From Agrostemma githago (taxonomy: Eukaryota > Streptophyta > Magnoliopsida > Caryophyllales > Caryophyllaceae): DNA of 64,000 nucleotides. A program made the position numbers and the translations under genes. Below the pieces are notes generated by a model that saw only the letters and a program-made list of their open reading frames with translations, was not told the origin of the DNA and did no database searches. Every line of letters begins with the position of its first letter. The stretch's first letter is position 1. The DNA is taken from positions 37,252,678 to 37,316,677 of the forward strand of contig OY288243.1 in the NCBI GenBank assembly GCA_958450325.1, in the 5' to 3' direction. This document shows positions 1 through 12,290 of the stretch, piece after piece.

Positions 1-1912
1 AACACCTAATTTTTTGATTATAAACGAAGCTCCGATAATGCTAAATGAGTAGGCAATGTGCTAAATTTCTTATTGCATGTTTGTGTGTTCTGTATGCTAA
101 ATGCTAAATTTCTTATTCGAAGTTGTGGGCTCTGTACATCGGTGCAGAATTTTGATTTTTTTATTATAAACTAGAGATTTTTTGAAGGATTTGTGGTTAC
201 CATTGTTGTGGGTTTTGTCTTTCCTTGCATATTTTATAGTTGATATGACTACTGGGTTTTTTCCATATATTTTCTTCAACTCATGTTTTTGTTCTGATTT
301 TGTACTGATTTTCTTCATTGCATTCGTGCTGATTTTGTTCACGAGTGACTTTGTCAGGCTTCTTTTTTATTCAATTAGGGATTAATCCTAACACGAGTAA
401 TCAATTTTTCCTTTACCCAGTTCGACTAATTAGGGATTAACCCTACTTTGAGAGGGTTAGTTTGTTATCTTGATTGGTTATTAGATACTCCGTGGGAACT
501 AACTTCGTATGAGTCTAAGAATTGCGTTTTGTGTTGTTTATAGTGTTATAGTTGAAATTGAGGAGAATATATGGGACACGTATTATGAAGTTTTAGAAAG
601 ATGCATGAGAGTTGAAGTTCTACGGTCTTGGAACTGAAGTTTCAAGCGTACAGTTGAATATATGAGCAGAAGAAAAATGAGCATTCTACAATTTAATTAT
701 GAAGTTGTAGACGTTGTGCACTGAAGTTGTAAAGAGAAGGGCTTAAAGTTTCGAAGTTATGTTCTACGAATCAAAAGGGCATGTTGTCGAAGTTTCAGAA
801 ACTGAGAGTTGAAGTTGTAATGTTTTTGAACTGAAATTGCAAGCGTGTGGTAGATTGCTTTGAATGTACACCAGTTAACTATGACGTTGTAAATGTAATG
901 TACTGAAGTTGCATTGCAGCTGAATTAAAGTTCCAAACAAACTGTTATTTAAATATTGAAAGTCATGCACTGAAGATGCAAATATACGTGTTTTGAAGTC
1001 TCAGAAGCTTATAGTTGAAGTTTCATAAATTGAGAGTTTAAGTTGTAAAAAATTTGAATTAAAGTTCCAAGCATGTCGTTGTATGTTTTTACAGAGTAGT
1101 AATAATGTTCAACTTTCCAGCAGTTATATATACAGTTGTAATTGTTGTGCTTTGAAGTTCTACAGTGAATGAGTTGAAGTTATAAAGTGAGTTTGTTGAA
1201 GTTATAAATACTGTAGTATTCGATGTTATGAAGTGAAGATGAAAGTATGTGGGAGACGAGTTCTAAAATTTCAGAAATTGAGAGTTAAAGTTGTGTAGTA
1301 ATTGAATTAAAGTTTCAACCGTACAGATGAATATTTTGTCAGAAAAAACTTCGTATTCAATATTTGAAGAAGACGCTATCATTCATAATTATGTTTTATT
1401 TAAAGAACGATTTAAATTTCGTTACAAATTACATAAACATACCAGGGGGCACTTCAACAATTTGCAAATTCTCCATTACAAATTAATACTTCGATCGGAA
1501 ACGAACGTCGCCTTGATAACGAAAACGGTAAAAGGAGGGAAGCCTCTGCCAAAAACTGAAGTGCCGACAAATAACAGAACCCAACAGCCCAAGAACAATT
1601 TAAACTGAAGCTGTGATGATGAAAAACAAAAATCTATCATCATTGGAATGCCGCGCGGAGTTAAGGCTGGTTTATGGAGGTTTGATTGCCTCGTGAAAAT
1701 GTTCCTCGTGAGAAGCAACTATGTGATAATTACACCTTCCTAATCAATATCTTATTTTCTTATTTACTCCTACATTAATTAATGTGTTATTTATTCCTAA
1801 TTACACCTGCTTATTTATTTGCAATCTCAGCCGTCCGCGCAAGATGGATCCAACGGCCATAATTTTGACTTAGGAACTTAATTTTACCCAAGACCTTATT
1901 AGAACTCCCCTC
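1..1912. mobile_element. Right part of TA-flanked non-coding element F
   Basis: No gene is supported here. The right edge at about 1912 reads GAACTCCCCTCT and runs straight into a TA-type microsatellite, like the termini of elements A, C, D and E. Read on the minus strand, this edge (GGGGAGTTCTAATAAGGTC) resembles the left terminus of element C (AGTAGGTTCAAATAAGG). From about 560 to 1320 there is a loose, degenerate repetition of a GAAGTTGTAA-like motif. The 93-codon ORF at 1327-1608 matches nothing I recognise and is probably chance. The left end lies outside the window. The superfamily is unknown. Confidence 0.4.
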
Positions 1913-2068
<156 letters not shown>

Positions 2069-2562
2069 GGAAGGATCAAGGAAGTTTGGTAAAGATTGAG
2101 AAGTTGGGAAGTTTTATTTGTGTCCATTGATCATGGTTAAATGGATGGCTTAGCTTAGATTTTAAAAAGGAGGGGTCAATCGGGCTTTCACCTGACAGCA
2201 ACAGTAGCGGTATGCATATGATGGATTTGCCCCCTCTCACACTATCAATCACACCAAACTCTCTCACTACAATTCAAATTAATTCATCCCAACACCCCAT
2301 TTTTTTACTATACAATTTAATCAAACCACTCACTCTCTAAAATTCAATCAATACTCTTCTTTGAAATACTTTTTCAATAATTTGCTCAAGCTTCATCTCT
2401 ATATGATCCAATGGTACTTTTCTTCAAAAATTTGCAGTCGACATATTCCTCCGATGATCATATTCTCGAAAATTTGCAGCCAAAAATTTTCAGTCAACAT
2501 GTAGGAGGTAAGATGAGTATATATTTGCTTCCGCATTTGGTATCTTCAATTAATTTCAAATT

Positions 2563-3143
2563 CTCGAAAATTTATGTATTCCATCTCTGTATTAATTTGC
2601 TAACTTGAAGAATTACATAGTTACAACGTGATAGTCACACTCTATACGAAGGAAAGTCACACTTCGCTGAGTACAAATTTCAATACATGGATTACAATTA
2701 CGTCATCATATATTACTCGATCGTATATTTTTTAGGGTTTAATCACATATTACGACATCATTACCAATTAAATCACTTGTTTTTGTGTATTGGTATAAAG
2801 TCAATATTTGTTTTTTTTCCGATTTTTGTTGTTGACGTTTTCTTGTGATGGCAAATGCTCGAAAATTTATGTATTCCATCTCTTTTATTAATTTGCTAAC
2901 TTGAAGAATCACATAGTTACAACGTGATAGTCACACACTATACGAAGAAAAGTCACGCTTCGCTGAGTACAGATTTTAATACGTGGGTTACAATTACGTC
3001 ATCATATATTACTCCATCGTATATTCTTAGGGTTTAATCACATATTACGTCATCATTACCACTTAAATCACTTGTCTTTGTGTATTGGTATAAAGTCAAT
3101 ATTAGTTTTTCCCGGTTTTTGTTGTTGATGTTTTCTTGTGACA
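2563..3143. repeat. Tandem duplication with a period near 295 bp inside element A
   Basis: Two head-to-tail units begin with CTCGAAAATTTATG at 2563 and 2858. They share GTGATAGTCACAC, TACGTCATCATATATTACT and AGGGTTTAATCACATATTAC blocks, with scattered substitutions and short indels. Confidence 0.85.
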
Positions 3144-3674
3144 GTTATTTTCATTCAAAACATTTTTGTAAGATGAGTATTGCATTTTGGTTTCTTGTAG
3201 TTGTAGTTTTTCTTTGTATTTTTTTGGTGTCAATCTATAATAATCACGCAGTTATATGAGCAAAGTCACAGTCGTTGTTGAGGAAAGTCACATTTCATTG
3301 AGGTCAGAGTTTAATACGTGTGTTGCAAGATTCATAGTTTCTAGGGTTTAATCTAAGGTTTTTTTTCCACTTCAGAACACAGCTTTATTGTTATAAAGTT
3401 CATTCAAACCTCTGATCTTTGCATTTTTGTTCACATATACGTCAAGTGAAGACACAGTTGGTGCTCCTTATGTAGGGCAGACATACGTGGACATCGACGG
3501 AGCATTTGATCCAACAAAAAAATGTTTCGTCATCTTCAAGCTTCATTCATCAAAAAAAAAATAAGAACATTTTCATCTTCAAGCTTGATGAATGACGAAA
3601 GTTTGTATGCTTAAAATGTAATAACTAATAATTAAAATGAAGTTACGTTTTGACATTAGCCTTAAAATGACATT

Positions 3675-4180
3675 CGTTTGAAATTACGCTTAAAATGAGT
3701 GTGATTCTACGACATAATGAGTGTGACTATACAACATAGTGAGTGTGAATATACAACTTAAAGGTTGACTCTTATATCACACATTTTTTTGTGTATCACA
3801 CTTAAAGTGTGACTATATAATGTAATGAGTGCGATTCTACAACATAATGAGTGTGACTATACGACATAATGAGTGTGACTATACAACTTAAAGTGTGTGA
3901 CAGTGAAATGGGATGCTCATACGTCCATTTTTGCCTACAAATACAACTCTGCAAGAACATTACGCACTTAATCTCTATAAAGAATGTCGACTGTCACAAT
4001 CGTTTGACATGAGTGTGATTCTACAACATAATGAGTGTGACTATACAACATGGTGAGTGTGACTATACAACTGAAAGTGTGTGACATTTGAAAACCCAAA
4101 ATCTATACTTGTTATACAACATAATGAGTGTGAATATACAACATGATGAGTGTGACAATACAACTTAAAGTGTGTGACTT
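3675..4180. repeat. Array of short GTGACTATACAAC units in element A
   Basis: Degenerate units close to ATGAGTGTGACTATACAACA, about 22 bp long, recur in two blocks (about 3690-3900 and 4010-4180). The same units recur in element B, partly inverted, at 37605-37830 and 38735-39130. Unit spacing and sequence drift too much for a CRISPR array. Confidence 0.8.
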
Positions 4181-4439
4181 CTGAAAAGCGATGCTCATAC
4201 GCCCAGTTTTGGCTACAAATCAATTATTGCAAAGCTGCGTGGTTTTAATCCTATAATATGTGACTTTGATGTACAAAATGTGTGATTGTTACATAGTTTT
4301 CTAATGAACTTATTTATAATTTTCAATCATTCGAGAAAATATTTAAACATTCAATTGAAGAAGATATCATAAATTAGGAAAAGCTTCTTATGATACTTAG
4401 AGCATATATTCGAACAAACACGCATAAAAACACATAAAA

Positions 4440-4684
4440 ACCTAAGAACATTCATATTATTAGACACCATCTTTCATTCATTCAAAAAAAGAGCATTTTC
4501 TTCATTCATCAAGCATCATTCATCTTTTTACAGTCACACAATTTGGGTGTTACAGTCACACGATTTGCATGTTACAGTCATGCAGTATACTCCTAGAATC
4601 ACAGGAGTCACTCTCTTCAACTTTCATTCATCCAACAAAAGAAAGAGTATCTTAATCTTCAAGCTTTATCCATCCAATAAAAAA
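4440..4684. repeat. CTTCATTCATCCAAC-type repeats, left of the LTR insertion
   Basis: Units resembling CTTCATTCATCCAACAAAA are repeated here. They continue at 22354-22650 on the far side of the solo LTR, which shows both stretches were one array before the insertion. Related units occur inverted in element B (39230-39460). Confidence 0.7.
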
Positions 4685-4689
4685 ATAAG
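4685..4689. repeat. Target site duplication ATAAG (left copy)
   Basis: ATAAG precedes the LTR at 4690 and is repeated at 22349-22353 directly after the LTR end TGTCCACA. It defines the solo LTR insertion. Confidence 0.9.
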
Positions 4690-5093
4690 TGTAGACACCC
4701 ACATTTGGCTGCCAGGTGTCTATAGCAGTTTTCGACAAACACCCGATGATGATCGGACGCAAACGTGCTTTAACATACTCGAATATGGGCTCAAAATCGT
4801 TAGTATTTGGCTTGGACTTTTTATGGGGTACAAATCTCACCAAACCGACCTCAAATTCAGGCCCAGTGGGTCATTTCCAATCAAATAAGACTAATTTGGG
4901 TCAAAACTGACACCAAGGGCAAAACCGTCTTTTAGTGAGCGGGGCAAACCCCGGTCAAAGGCATTTCCGAGACATAAAAATCAGCCACTTCGAAAGTCTT
5001 ATTCGAAGTAAAAAACTTCAAAAATCAGCTACAAAGAAGATCCAAGCAACTAAACCTCTCCGGTAGAGATAAAATTTTATCTCTAAAAGAAGT

Positions 5094-5222
5094 CTCCCAC
5101 TCGTCCAGACCCACTTGATCGAGTGGACCGGCCCACTCGGTTGAGCAGGCTCACAAAACGCGCGGAAATTGGTGTCAGACCGGGCACTCAATCGAGTACT
5201 ATGCGCCACTCGATCAAGTGGC
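5094..5222. repeat. Palindrome cluster upstream of the solo-LTR TATA box
   Basis: Imperfect dyads of the CCACTCGATCGAGTGG type lie at about 5111-5126, 5132-5150, 5182-5199 and 5205-5221, with a half-site near 5094. The cluster ends about 125 bp before the TATA box at 5345. Confidence 0.75.
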
Positions 5223-5344
5223 TCCTTTTCTACCCAAGACCGGATTCCTTTTTCTATCCGAAATCAGAATCCTTTTCTATCTAAAACTGAGTACCTTTCC
5301 TATCCAAAGCTGGGTATCTTTCCTATCCAAAGTCGGGTTATTTT

Positions 5345-5354
5345 CCTATAAATA
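5345..5354 (+). promoter_or_regulatory. LTR TATA box (solo LTR)
   Basis: CCTATAAATA is followed by a short AC-rich stretch like the one after the equivalent boxes of the inner LTRs (near 6964 and 19663). Its position at the same site in three LTR copies supports a core promoter role. Confidence 0.7.
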
Positions 5355-6144
5355 AACCCCTTTGCAACCTTCAATTACAACGACAACAACTACTTTTCAC
5401 ATACAAATTTCATCAATCCTATACTTTGACAACCAGACAACCTCCACGACTTTACAACCTTACACCATTAACATCCTAGAATTTCAGCAATCCTAGGCAT
5501 ACTATACACACATACAACCCCGATCTTTCCTCTAGAATTCCTTTAGGAAACCCAAGAGCAAAACTTGTCAAATCCCTTCCCAATTATACACACCATAACT
5601 CTCCTATATACATCTCGACGCTCCCGTGCCTAGGCCACTACTACTTGACTTTGTTTTCGAGATAATTAAGCATGTAGGTTGAGGGTGTTAACCAAAATCC
5701 CGATCCTCTTCTTCCTCTCTTCTTCATCTCGTTTTCTTCTTCTTCTTTTTTTGTTTTTTTTGTTTTATTTCGTCAATAGCGTTTTTATTATCATCAACAT
5801 CGCGCATATATCAATTTTCTTAAACATATTCGATTCTTTTTTTCAAGGTTAGAACGAACCCTTTGATGCCGAATTAATCGTCAAGCAATCCAAAAGGATC
5901 AATCACGACATTATAATGCGGAGGGAATAATTTTGTTCTAGTCAAATTCAAATCGATTTTATAACACTTTTTCTAAAATTCCCGATACCGGTCTCGTAAT
6001 CATAAAATACATATTACGAGCATCGAAATCCCAGTTGAATGCAAATTATGTCATATTTTTATTCGGCTCGGTTGGCTATAAATTTCAAAATCAATAAAAA
6101 TCGGATTCATCATCATCCGAGCTCGAGTAATTCTTCGAACAGGA

Positions 6145-6255
6145 GGCACTCGATCGAGTGCCATGGGCCACTCGATCGAGTGGCACCCCAAAAATTGGGC
6201 ATAAATTTTTTCGAGGGACACTCGACCGAGTCCCTCCTATGACTCGGCCGAGTGG
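6145..6255. repeat. Four-palindrome module in the solo LTR
   Basis: Two perfect 18-bp palindromes, GGCACTCGATCGAGTGCC (6145-6162) and GCCACTCGATCGAGTGGC (6167-6184), are followed after about 30 bp by two more dyads (6215-6234 and 6240-6255). The same four-part layout recurs at 7852-7966, 17856-17967 and in the 3' LTR near 20550-20660. Confidence 0.85.
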
Positions 6256-6468
6256 CCCCAATTACGCCCAAACTAACGAGCCTTCTACACATTACAAGTC
6301 TCGACAAATCTTTTTTAACGACTTCGGTCATCACATGTTATGTCTATCACGTGTTTATCTTTTCAAAACCATGCATCGTATCATATTTATATCATCTAAT
6401 TTATTTACGCTCCGTTATTATCGTAATTGTTGCATATTGTCGTTTGTTGTATCGTATTTCCGGGTGGT

Positions 6469-6473
6469 ATGCC
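6469..6473. repeat. Target site duplication ATGCC (left copy)
   Basis: ATGCC precedes the inner LTR at 6474 and is repeated at 21740-21744 just after its 3' LTR. The host site is inside the older solo LTR. Confidence 0.9.
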
Positions 6474-9042
6474 TGTAGACACCCGCATTTTGACTGCCAG
6501 GTGTCTATGGTAGTTTCCAAAAAACACCCGATGATGATCGGACGCTAACATGTTCTAACGCGCTCGGATACGGGCTCGAAATCAATAATGTCCGGCATGG
6601 GCTTTTAACGGGATACAAATCTCACAAAACCAACCTCAAATTCTGGCCCAGTGGGTCGTTCCGAGCAAAATGAGACTAATTTGGGTCAAAACCGACACCA
6701 AAAATAATTCCCGTCTTTTAGCGACCGGGTCAAAACTCGGTCAAGACAAACCCGGCACAAAAAGCGACCTGATACGTTCGAAATCAGCCAAATCAATCCA
6801 AATTAATGCCAAATCAATCACAATCAATCAAGAGCAAATCAAGGCAATCACGCCCAAAATAACCCGAGTGGAGCCTCACAAAAATGGTCCAGGTGCATCC
6901 GCGAGGGCACTCAACCGAGTGCACCCGCGCCACTCGGTCGAGTGACCCATGTGTCGGGGCTCCCTCTAAATACCCGTCAACCTTTGACACAAAGACAACT
7001 CTTGGAACAATTTTCACCCTTCAAAAATTCAGCCAACCTTGCACTCATCTTACACCCTACACTTTGCAACACCATTCTCGACATCACAATACACACGAAA
7101 TCGAGCCATACATACACACCATCAACTCCTCCTACACATCTCGACGTTCCCGTGCCATTGCCGCCGTTTGACGAACCGTATCCCGAGAAATAAGAACATG
7201 TAGGTTGAGGGTGTGACAATTCAACACCGACTTTTCCTTCTTCATCCTTTTTCTCGATATTTTACGTATATTTAAATTTATGCTTATAGTATTATATTTA
7301 GTCGATAGTAACGACATTACTAACATCTAACATTTATTTCTTGCATCTATCATCTAACGCTAACATTTTACTTATCGCATTTTAATTATCGTTATGTACA
7401 TTTTATTATAATATTATGTACCGCATATGTGTGTATGTATATATATTTTTGCGTAATAATATCAAAAATCTTATCCGAACTCGTTTGACTACGATGATCA
7501 TTTTTTTAGGGTTCGTTTATTAACACGATCCCGATCATTCGTAGTTGAACGCGTATGAATCCATTTCAAAGATTAGTACGGAACCCGTTGAGATGGAAAT
7601 CGACATCACCTAATCCGTAAGGATTAATATCGATGTCGTGACGTAGAGGGACGCAATTTCGTCACTAATCAAATTTCTAAAACTAACGACAACTCCTTTT
7701 ATAAAAATCCGATAACGGTATTATAATCATATAAGACATGATTATAATACCGGCAAACCGAACTAAATCTAAATTCGTCGATATTTTTATTTAATTCGGC
7801 CAACCCTCGATTTAAAACGCATAAAATCACACGAGTCATAACTCGTACAGGTGCCACTCGGCCGAGTACACCTGCTACTCGACCGAGTAGCACCCCAAAT
7901 CGTGGGCAGAAACCTTTTTTAAGGACACACTCGACCGAGTCAGCCCCGACTCGATCGAGTGGGTCCTGTAGCCCAGAAACCCGAGGGCTCTTTTCATAGC
8001 ATTCGAGCCTCGTCTTTTTAAAAGCGACTTAGTCGACACGTGTAAAGTCAATCACGTGATCTCCTTTTCAAAATACATGCATATCATCGCACATAAACAA
8101 CTTTGATCGACGGTCTCACTATTAATCTTGCGTTGACGACTCCGTAGTCGCATCCAACGCATAATTAATTTAGGCTCCAATTTACCGACATGATAAGTTG
8201 GGACAAGGCATCGGGATTTGGGATCGGGCTAGCACCACGCCTAGGTCCTATATCCCCGTCCTTCGATTAATACATAAAACAATACGTATTTAATTGAAGT
8301 TCGTCCACTTACGCAAATTCACGGTCTAGTTTATACACGGGTCCGTTTCTAACTATTGCTTATCATTTTGGCTATATATATTTCGATTATTCTACTTTTA
8401 TTGCTCGTTGTATTGTGAATTCCGGGTTGTATTCCGCTCGTGTAATTTGTAATTGATTTATTATTGCTTTGCTTTATTTATTTACGTTTTACCGTTTATA
8501 AATGAATCCTCGCATGCTAAATCACTTCGACAATAAATTAGATTCATTAAAATGACGTAGCTCACATTTATTTCGCATGCTTAGCTAAAACGTTGTTTGC
8601 ATATCATTTCACCGAATCACTAACGCGCATATTAGAAAGTCAAACGATGTCTTAGTAGAGGCCGCTATGTGCGTGCGGGGTTGGGTGTCCTTAGTGGGCT
8701 TCCCAACACGTACCCTCACCCCTTACTCAGAACCTCGGTTTCCGGATGCCCGAAACCGTTGGCGCACGAGAGTCATTCTTTACACGATTACCGGTATAGA
8801 TGGTATCGGTATCGCAATGCAAAGGGACGAGCCCAATAACCTCTAAAACCGAGATGGGCCATACTTTGTGTATGGTCCATAGCGATATAGAGTGGGCTCG
8901 AACAGTTACGAATAACCATAAAATTCGGTGGCGACTCCATTTCGACTTAAATTTCAATTCGATCCATTCTCATATGGAGGTGCATTCGCCTACCCAAAAC
9001 CCGCGCGTGGCCGCGTCGGGGTGGACCTACGTCATGTCCACA
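6474..9042 (+). repeat. 5' LTR of the Tat element (2569 bp)
   Basis: It starts TGTAGACACC and ends TGTCCACA. It is nearly identical to the 3' LTR except for about 210 bp (roughly 6672-6882) that the 3' LTR lacks. The TATA position (near 6964) reads CTCTAAATAC instead of CTATAAATAC, so the promoter may be weakened. Dyads occur at 6905-6946 just upstream of it, and a four-palindrome module at 7852-7966. Confidence 0.93.
7852..7966. repeat. Four-palindrome module in the 5' LTR
   Basis: Dyads GCCACTCGGCCGAGTAC and GCTACTCGACCGAGTAGC are followed by a spacer of about 35 bp containing CACCCCAAAT and GGGCAGAAA. Two further dyads, ACTCGACCGAGT and ACTCGATCGAGT, come next. The layout matches 6145-6255 and 17856-17967. 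Confidence 0.85.
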
Positions 9043-9044
9043 AT

Positions 9045-9063
9045 TTGGCGACTCCGCTGGGGA
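9045..9063 (+). other. Primer binding site of the Tat element
   Basis: TTGGCGACTCCGCTGGGGA begins two bases after the 5' LTR. It has the TGG start expected for pairing with a tRNA 3' CCA end. This form is typical of Tat/Ogre-type elements, where it is usually assigned to tRNA-Arg. That assignment is from memory. Confidence 0.85.
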
Positions 9064-10127
9064 TTAACCGATGAGTGCCTAACCATCGGCATCCACAGGG
9101 TGAGACTCATATAGAAATCGTTTGACAAATACAATATGCGTTTTAGTTTTACGGTTCATGCATAACCCCATATTTTCCCGGGCCGGTACTGGTGACCGAC
9201 GTCCCACTATACCACGATGTATTCCGTCTTGGATACGTTAAAGGTGTTCATAGTCGATTCGTATGGACTTTGCGGCATCTTCTAAGCTCAACTCGACTTA
9301 GGAAGTCCGTCCCGTTTCTCGTCTAGACTATGAACACTGGTATAGACCCTCTATAGACCGACCGAGACTTAGTGTAAAGCATACATGGCGTCGTTATAAT
9401 GCTTGCGTGACTATGTGCTGCTTGGTTTCCGTGTCGTTTCTTCAAAAACCGTTATTTTCAAAAATGCATCTTTTCAAAATATATTCAAATTTCAAAACCT
9501 GGGACGCATACCGAATTTAGGACTTATGATTTTACTCAAAATAGCCCACTTTTTAGCCGGTATGCTGCCCAATTCAAAACTCGAAAATATTTTCGAACTT
9601 TCAAAATCAAGGCCTGATGTATTTTCCGATTTTCTTGAAAAAAATCGGGACTTTCCCCGAGCTTTCTCGGACTTCCCAAAAATAATCATTTTCAAAACTT
9701 TCCTCTCCCTTAGGACCTTCCCGTATTTAGCAGTGTCGGGTCATGTCATGAGTAGTCGAGGTCTCTAGCGTCGAAACTCTGTCGATCTTACATCACAAGT
9801 TTCCTCCCTATCCCAGTCCGCCTTATTAGACTAAGGCAAGGCCCACCTACGTAGGACATACTCCTACAAAGGAGGGCCCGTCTACACATTTGAGTTCAAA
9901 GTCTGGGGACGTCTCACATCGACCTTCCTTCAAACAGGATTCGGCCCACCCGTCGAATCCTAAGGAAAGCCCGTCATCCACGAGTCACCCGTCTAAGAGT
10001 CTCTTTCAAGTCGTTTTAGTTTTTTCCCTGCTCGGGATGTACTATTTCGGTTCCAAGGTCCGGGTTCAGATTCTGATTACGCGGTGTTCTTACAGACAGG
10101 CCACCGGCAACCAGGCACACTCGCAGG
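9064..10127 (+). other. Untranslated leader of the Tat element
   Basis: About 1.06 kb lie between the primer binding site and the first gag ATG. Short ORFs here (for example 9403-9768) have no recognisable domain. The leader presumably holds the packaging signals, but none is identified. Confidence 0.6.
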
Positions 10128-12290
10128 ATGGAAGCTACTTTAGGCAGTCTGAAAACCTCTGTGGACGCCATGGTCGACAAATAGGCCGAGATCGAAGCCC
10201 AACTGAATGAAATGAGGGCTGGGCAAATTGCTATCATCACTCGTCTGGCTACAGTGGAGCAAAGGACTCCAAATACTGGGGTCACGGAACCCCTTGCTGA
10301 ACTAGTTAGCTCGGTTCGCCGATTGGAAGAGCAAGTCCACCTGACTGGAAGTAACAATATTCACCGGGAAAACAGTCGGGAGTACTCGCCGGTAAGTGAC
10401 AAACTGCCCGCAAACCTGAATCTCACGGGATTACCCATGTTCGAAGGGACTGAAGACCCATTACTACATGTACGGGCCTTCAAGGAGTTCATGGCCATTA
10501 AGGGAGTGGACTCTTCCATGTTCAAAAACCTCTTCGCTGCATCTCTAGAGAAACACCCAAAGTCCGGGTACTACAGGCTAGATCCCAAGAAGTTCTCGAC
10601 ATGGGATGATGTGGCTACGGAATTTGCTCGGAACTATGCTGACAACACCGAGATCCAGACCACAATGCGGTCTCTATAGGTTATGGCCCAAGAACCTAAG
10701 GAGGGCTTTACCAAATACCTCCAACGTTGGAGGGCTGAAAGTGTGAAACTGGTCGATAAGCCCAGTGAGAAGACTTTAGTGGAGGCTTTTGTCAAGAACC
10801 TCCTCCCTTCCTACCGGGTCCACCTCCGGTATGCAGTCATACCCAATTTCACCACTCTTACTGAAATGGGCATGAGGATTGAAGACGATCTAAGACTAGA
10901 GAGCCTGACTAAGGCCCCTAGCAAGGGATATCAAGGAGCCTCCTCATCCACTACCAAGCCTCCGGCCGCAACCCGAAGCATCTTCGACACGGTTAATCTC
11001 TTGGATGCCTCATCCAAAAGGACTACCCCTCCTAGGGTATTCACTGATATAGGGACTACCTATACATATGCCTTACAAAGGCTATCTTCCAAAGGCCTGA
11101 GCCAACCGATAGGCCCAATTCCTGAAGTCCCAGTTGAAAAACGCACCAAAGGCTACAATGCCCAAGCCTATTGCCAATATCATCGGGGCAATGGGCATGA
11201 TACCGAGAAATGTTGGAAGCTGAAGCATCTGATTCAGGATTTAATTGAGAGCGGGAAAATACCGTTGCCCGGGGACAAGCCAAGCAACAAGGACAACCCC
11301 TTTAGCTCTCATGCTATCTTCACCGGTGAAGTGATCGACTGTTCTCACCTTATCTCTCCTTTCATCCCACAAATCAATGGAATCTGGTTCGATGATGAGG
11401 AAGATGTGTATCTCACCAAAGGGGAAACTGTCCCTATCACTCCCGAAGAAATCCGGAAGGCTAAGTCCAAGGCCTTAGCCAGTAACCACCTCACCACCAC
11501 CGGTCGTCCTTGTTCAGCCACTAGCTCTAAGAACATCTCAGTCCCGGTAACATTCACTGAACTTGCGAGGACGGAAGAAGCCATCGAAGAGCCAAGTACC
11601 AATACGGCTCTTGTCAAACAATTGAAGAGAACCCGAGTTGACCTCACCATATGGCAACTCTTGGTTAGCTCACAAGAACACCGAGAGGCACTTACAAAAG
11701 CTCTCGATCAGATTAAGGTCGACTCCCAGGTTACCCCTACTGAAATGGTAGCCACTATCTTGCCCTACCTCAAGGGCAAGTCCAAAGAAGAAGGCCCGGT
11801 AGTCACCTTCTCGGATGCCGACCTACCACCGTTCGAGGCCTCTCACAATCTGGCTCTATATATCACGGTAATCTGCCGGGGTAAGTACCTACCAATGACC
11901 CTAGTCGACGACGGGTCTGCTTTGAATGTCCTCCCTTTAAGGACTGCCAAAGCCCTCGGTATCACCGAGGCCGACTACATACCAACCGCCCACACTATCC
12001 AAGCTTTCGATGGAAGCCCAAAGGCGGTTTCCGGGGCCGTTAAATTAGCAATTACAACGGGTCCAATTGAAAAGGAGCTAGAGTTTCAGGTGATCGATGT
12101 CACCTCCTCTTTCAATCTACTCCTGGGAAGGCCTTGGATTCATGCTGTAAAAGCGGTGTCTTCTACTCTTCACCGAAAGATCAAAATGCCTTTGCAAGAC
12201 GGCATCATCACCCTAGAAGCAACCCCTATGACTGTGGCTAGCTGTAACGCCACGGACCGCACCGACTTATGGGGATTCGATTTTGTGGGG
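10128..12290 (+). pseudogene. gag-pro: Tat gag-protease, broken
   Basis: The first ATG of the frame is at 10128. The frame is stopped by TAG at 10182-10184 and TAG at 10677-10679, and otherwise stays open to about 12290. Between 10430 and 10860 lies a retrotransposon gag domain (DPLLHVRAFKEFM and YLQRWRAESVKLV blocks). A zinc-knuckle-like CQYHRGNGHDTEKC near 11170 follows, with the C-H-H-C spacing common in Tat elements. The aspartic protease lies at about 11890-12170, with a VDDGSALNVLPL active-site motif (DDG in place of the usual DTG) and a later LLGRPWIHAV block. The coding frame then changes near 12290, where the downstream frame takes over. Gag packages RNA; the protease would process the polyprotein. 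The copy is non-functional. Confidence 0.88.

Noticed and set aside
3675..4180. CRISPR-like array
   Set aside because: Units and spacing drift, spacers are not unique, and the genome is eukaryotic. It is a degenerate satellite-like array inside a transposon.
9403..9768. 121-codon ORF before gag
   Set aside because: It has no recognisable domain, lies in the leader of the Tat element and is not in the gag frame. Probably chance.
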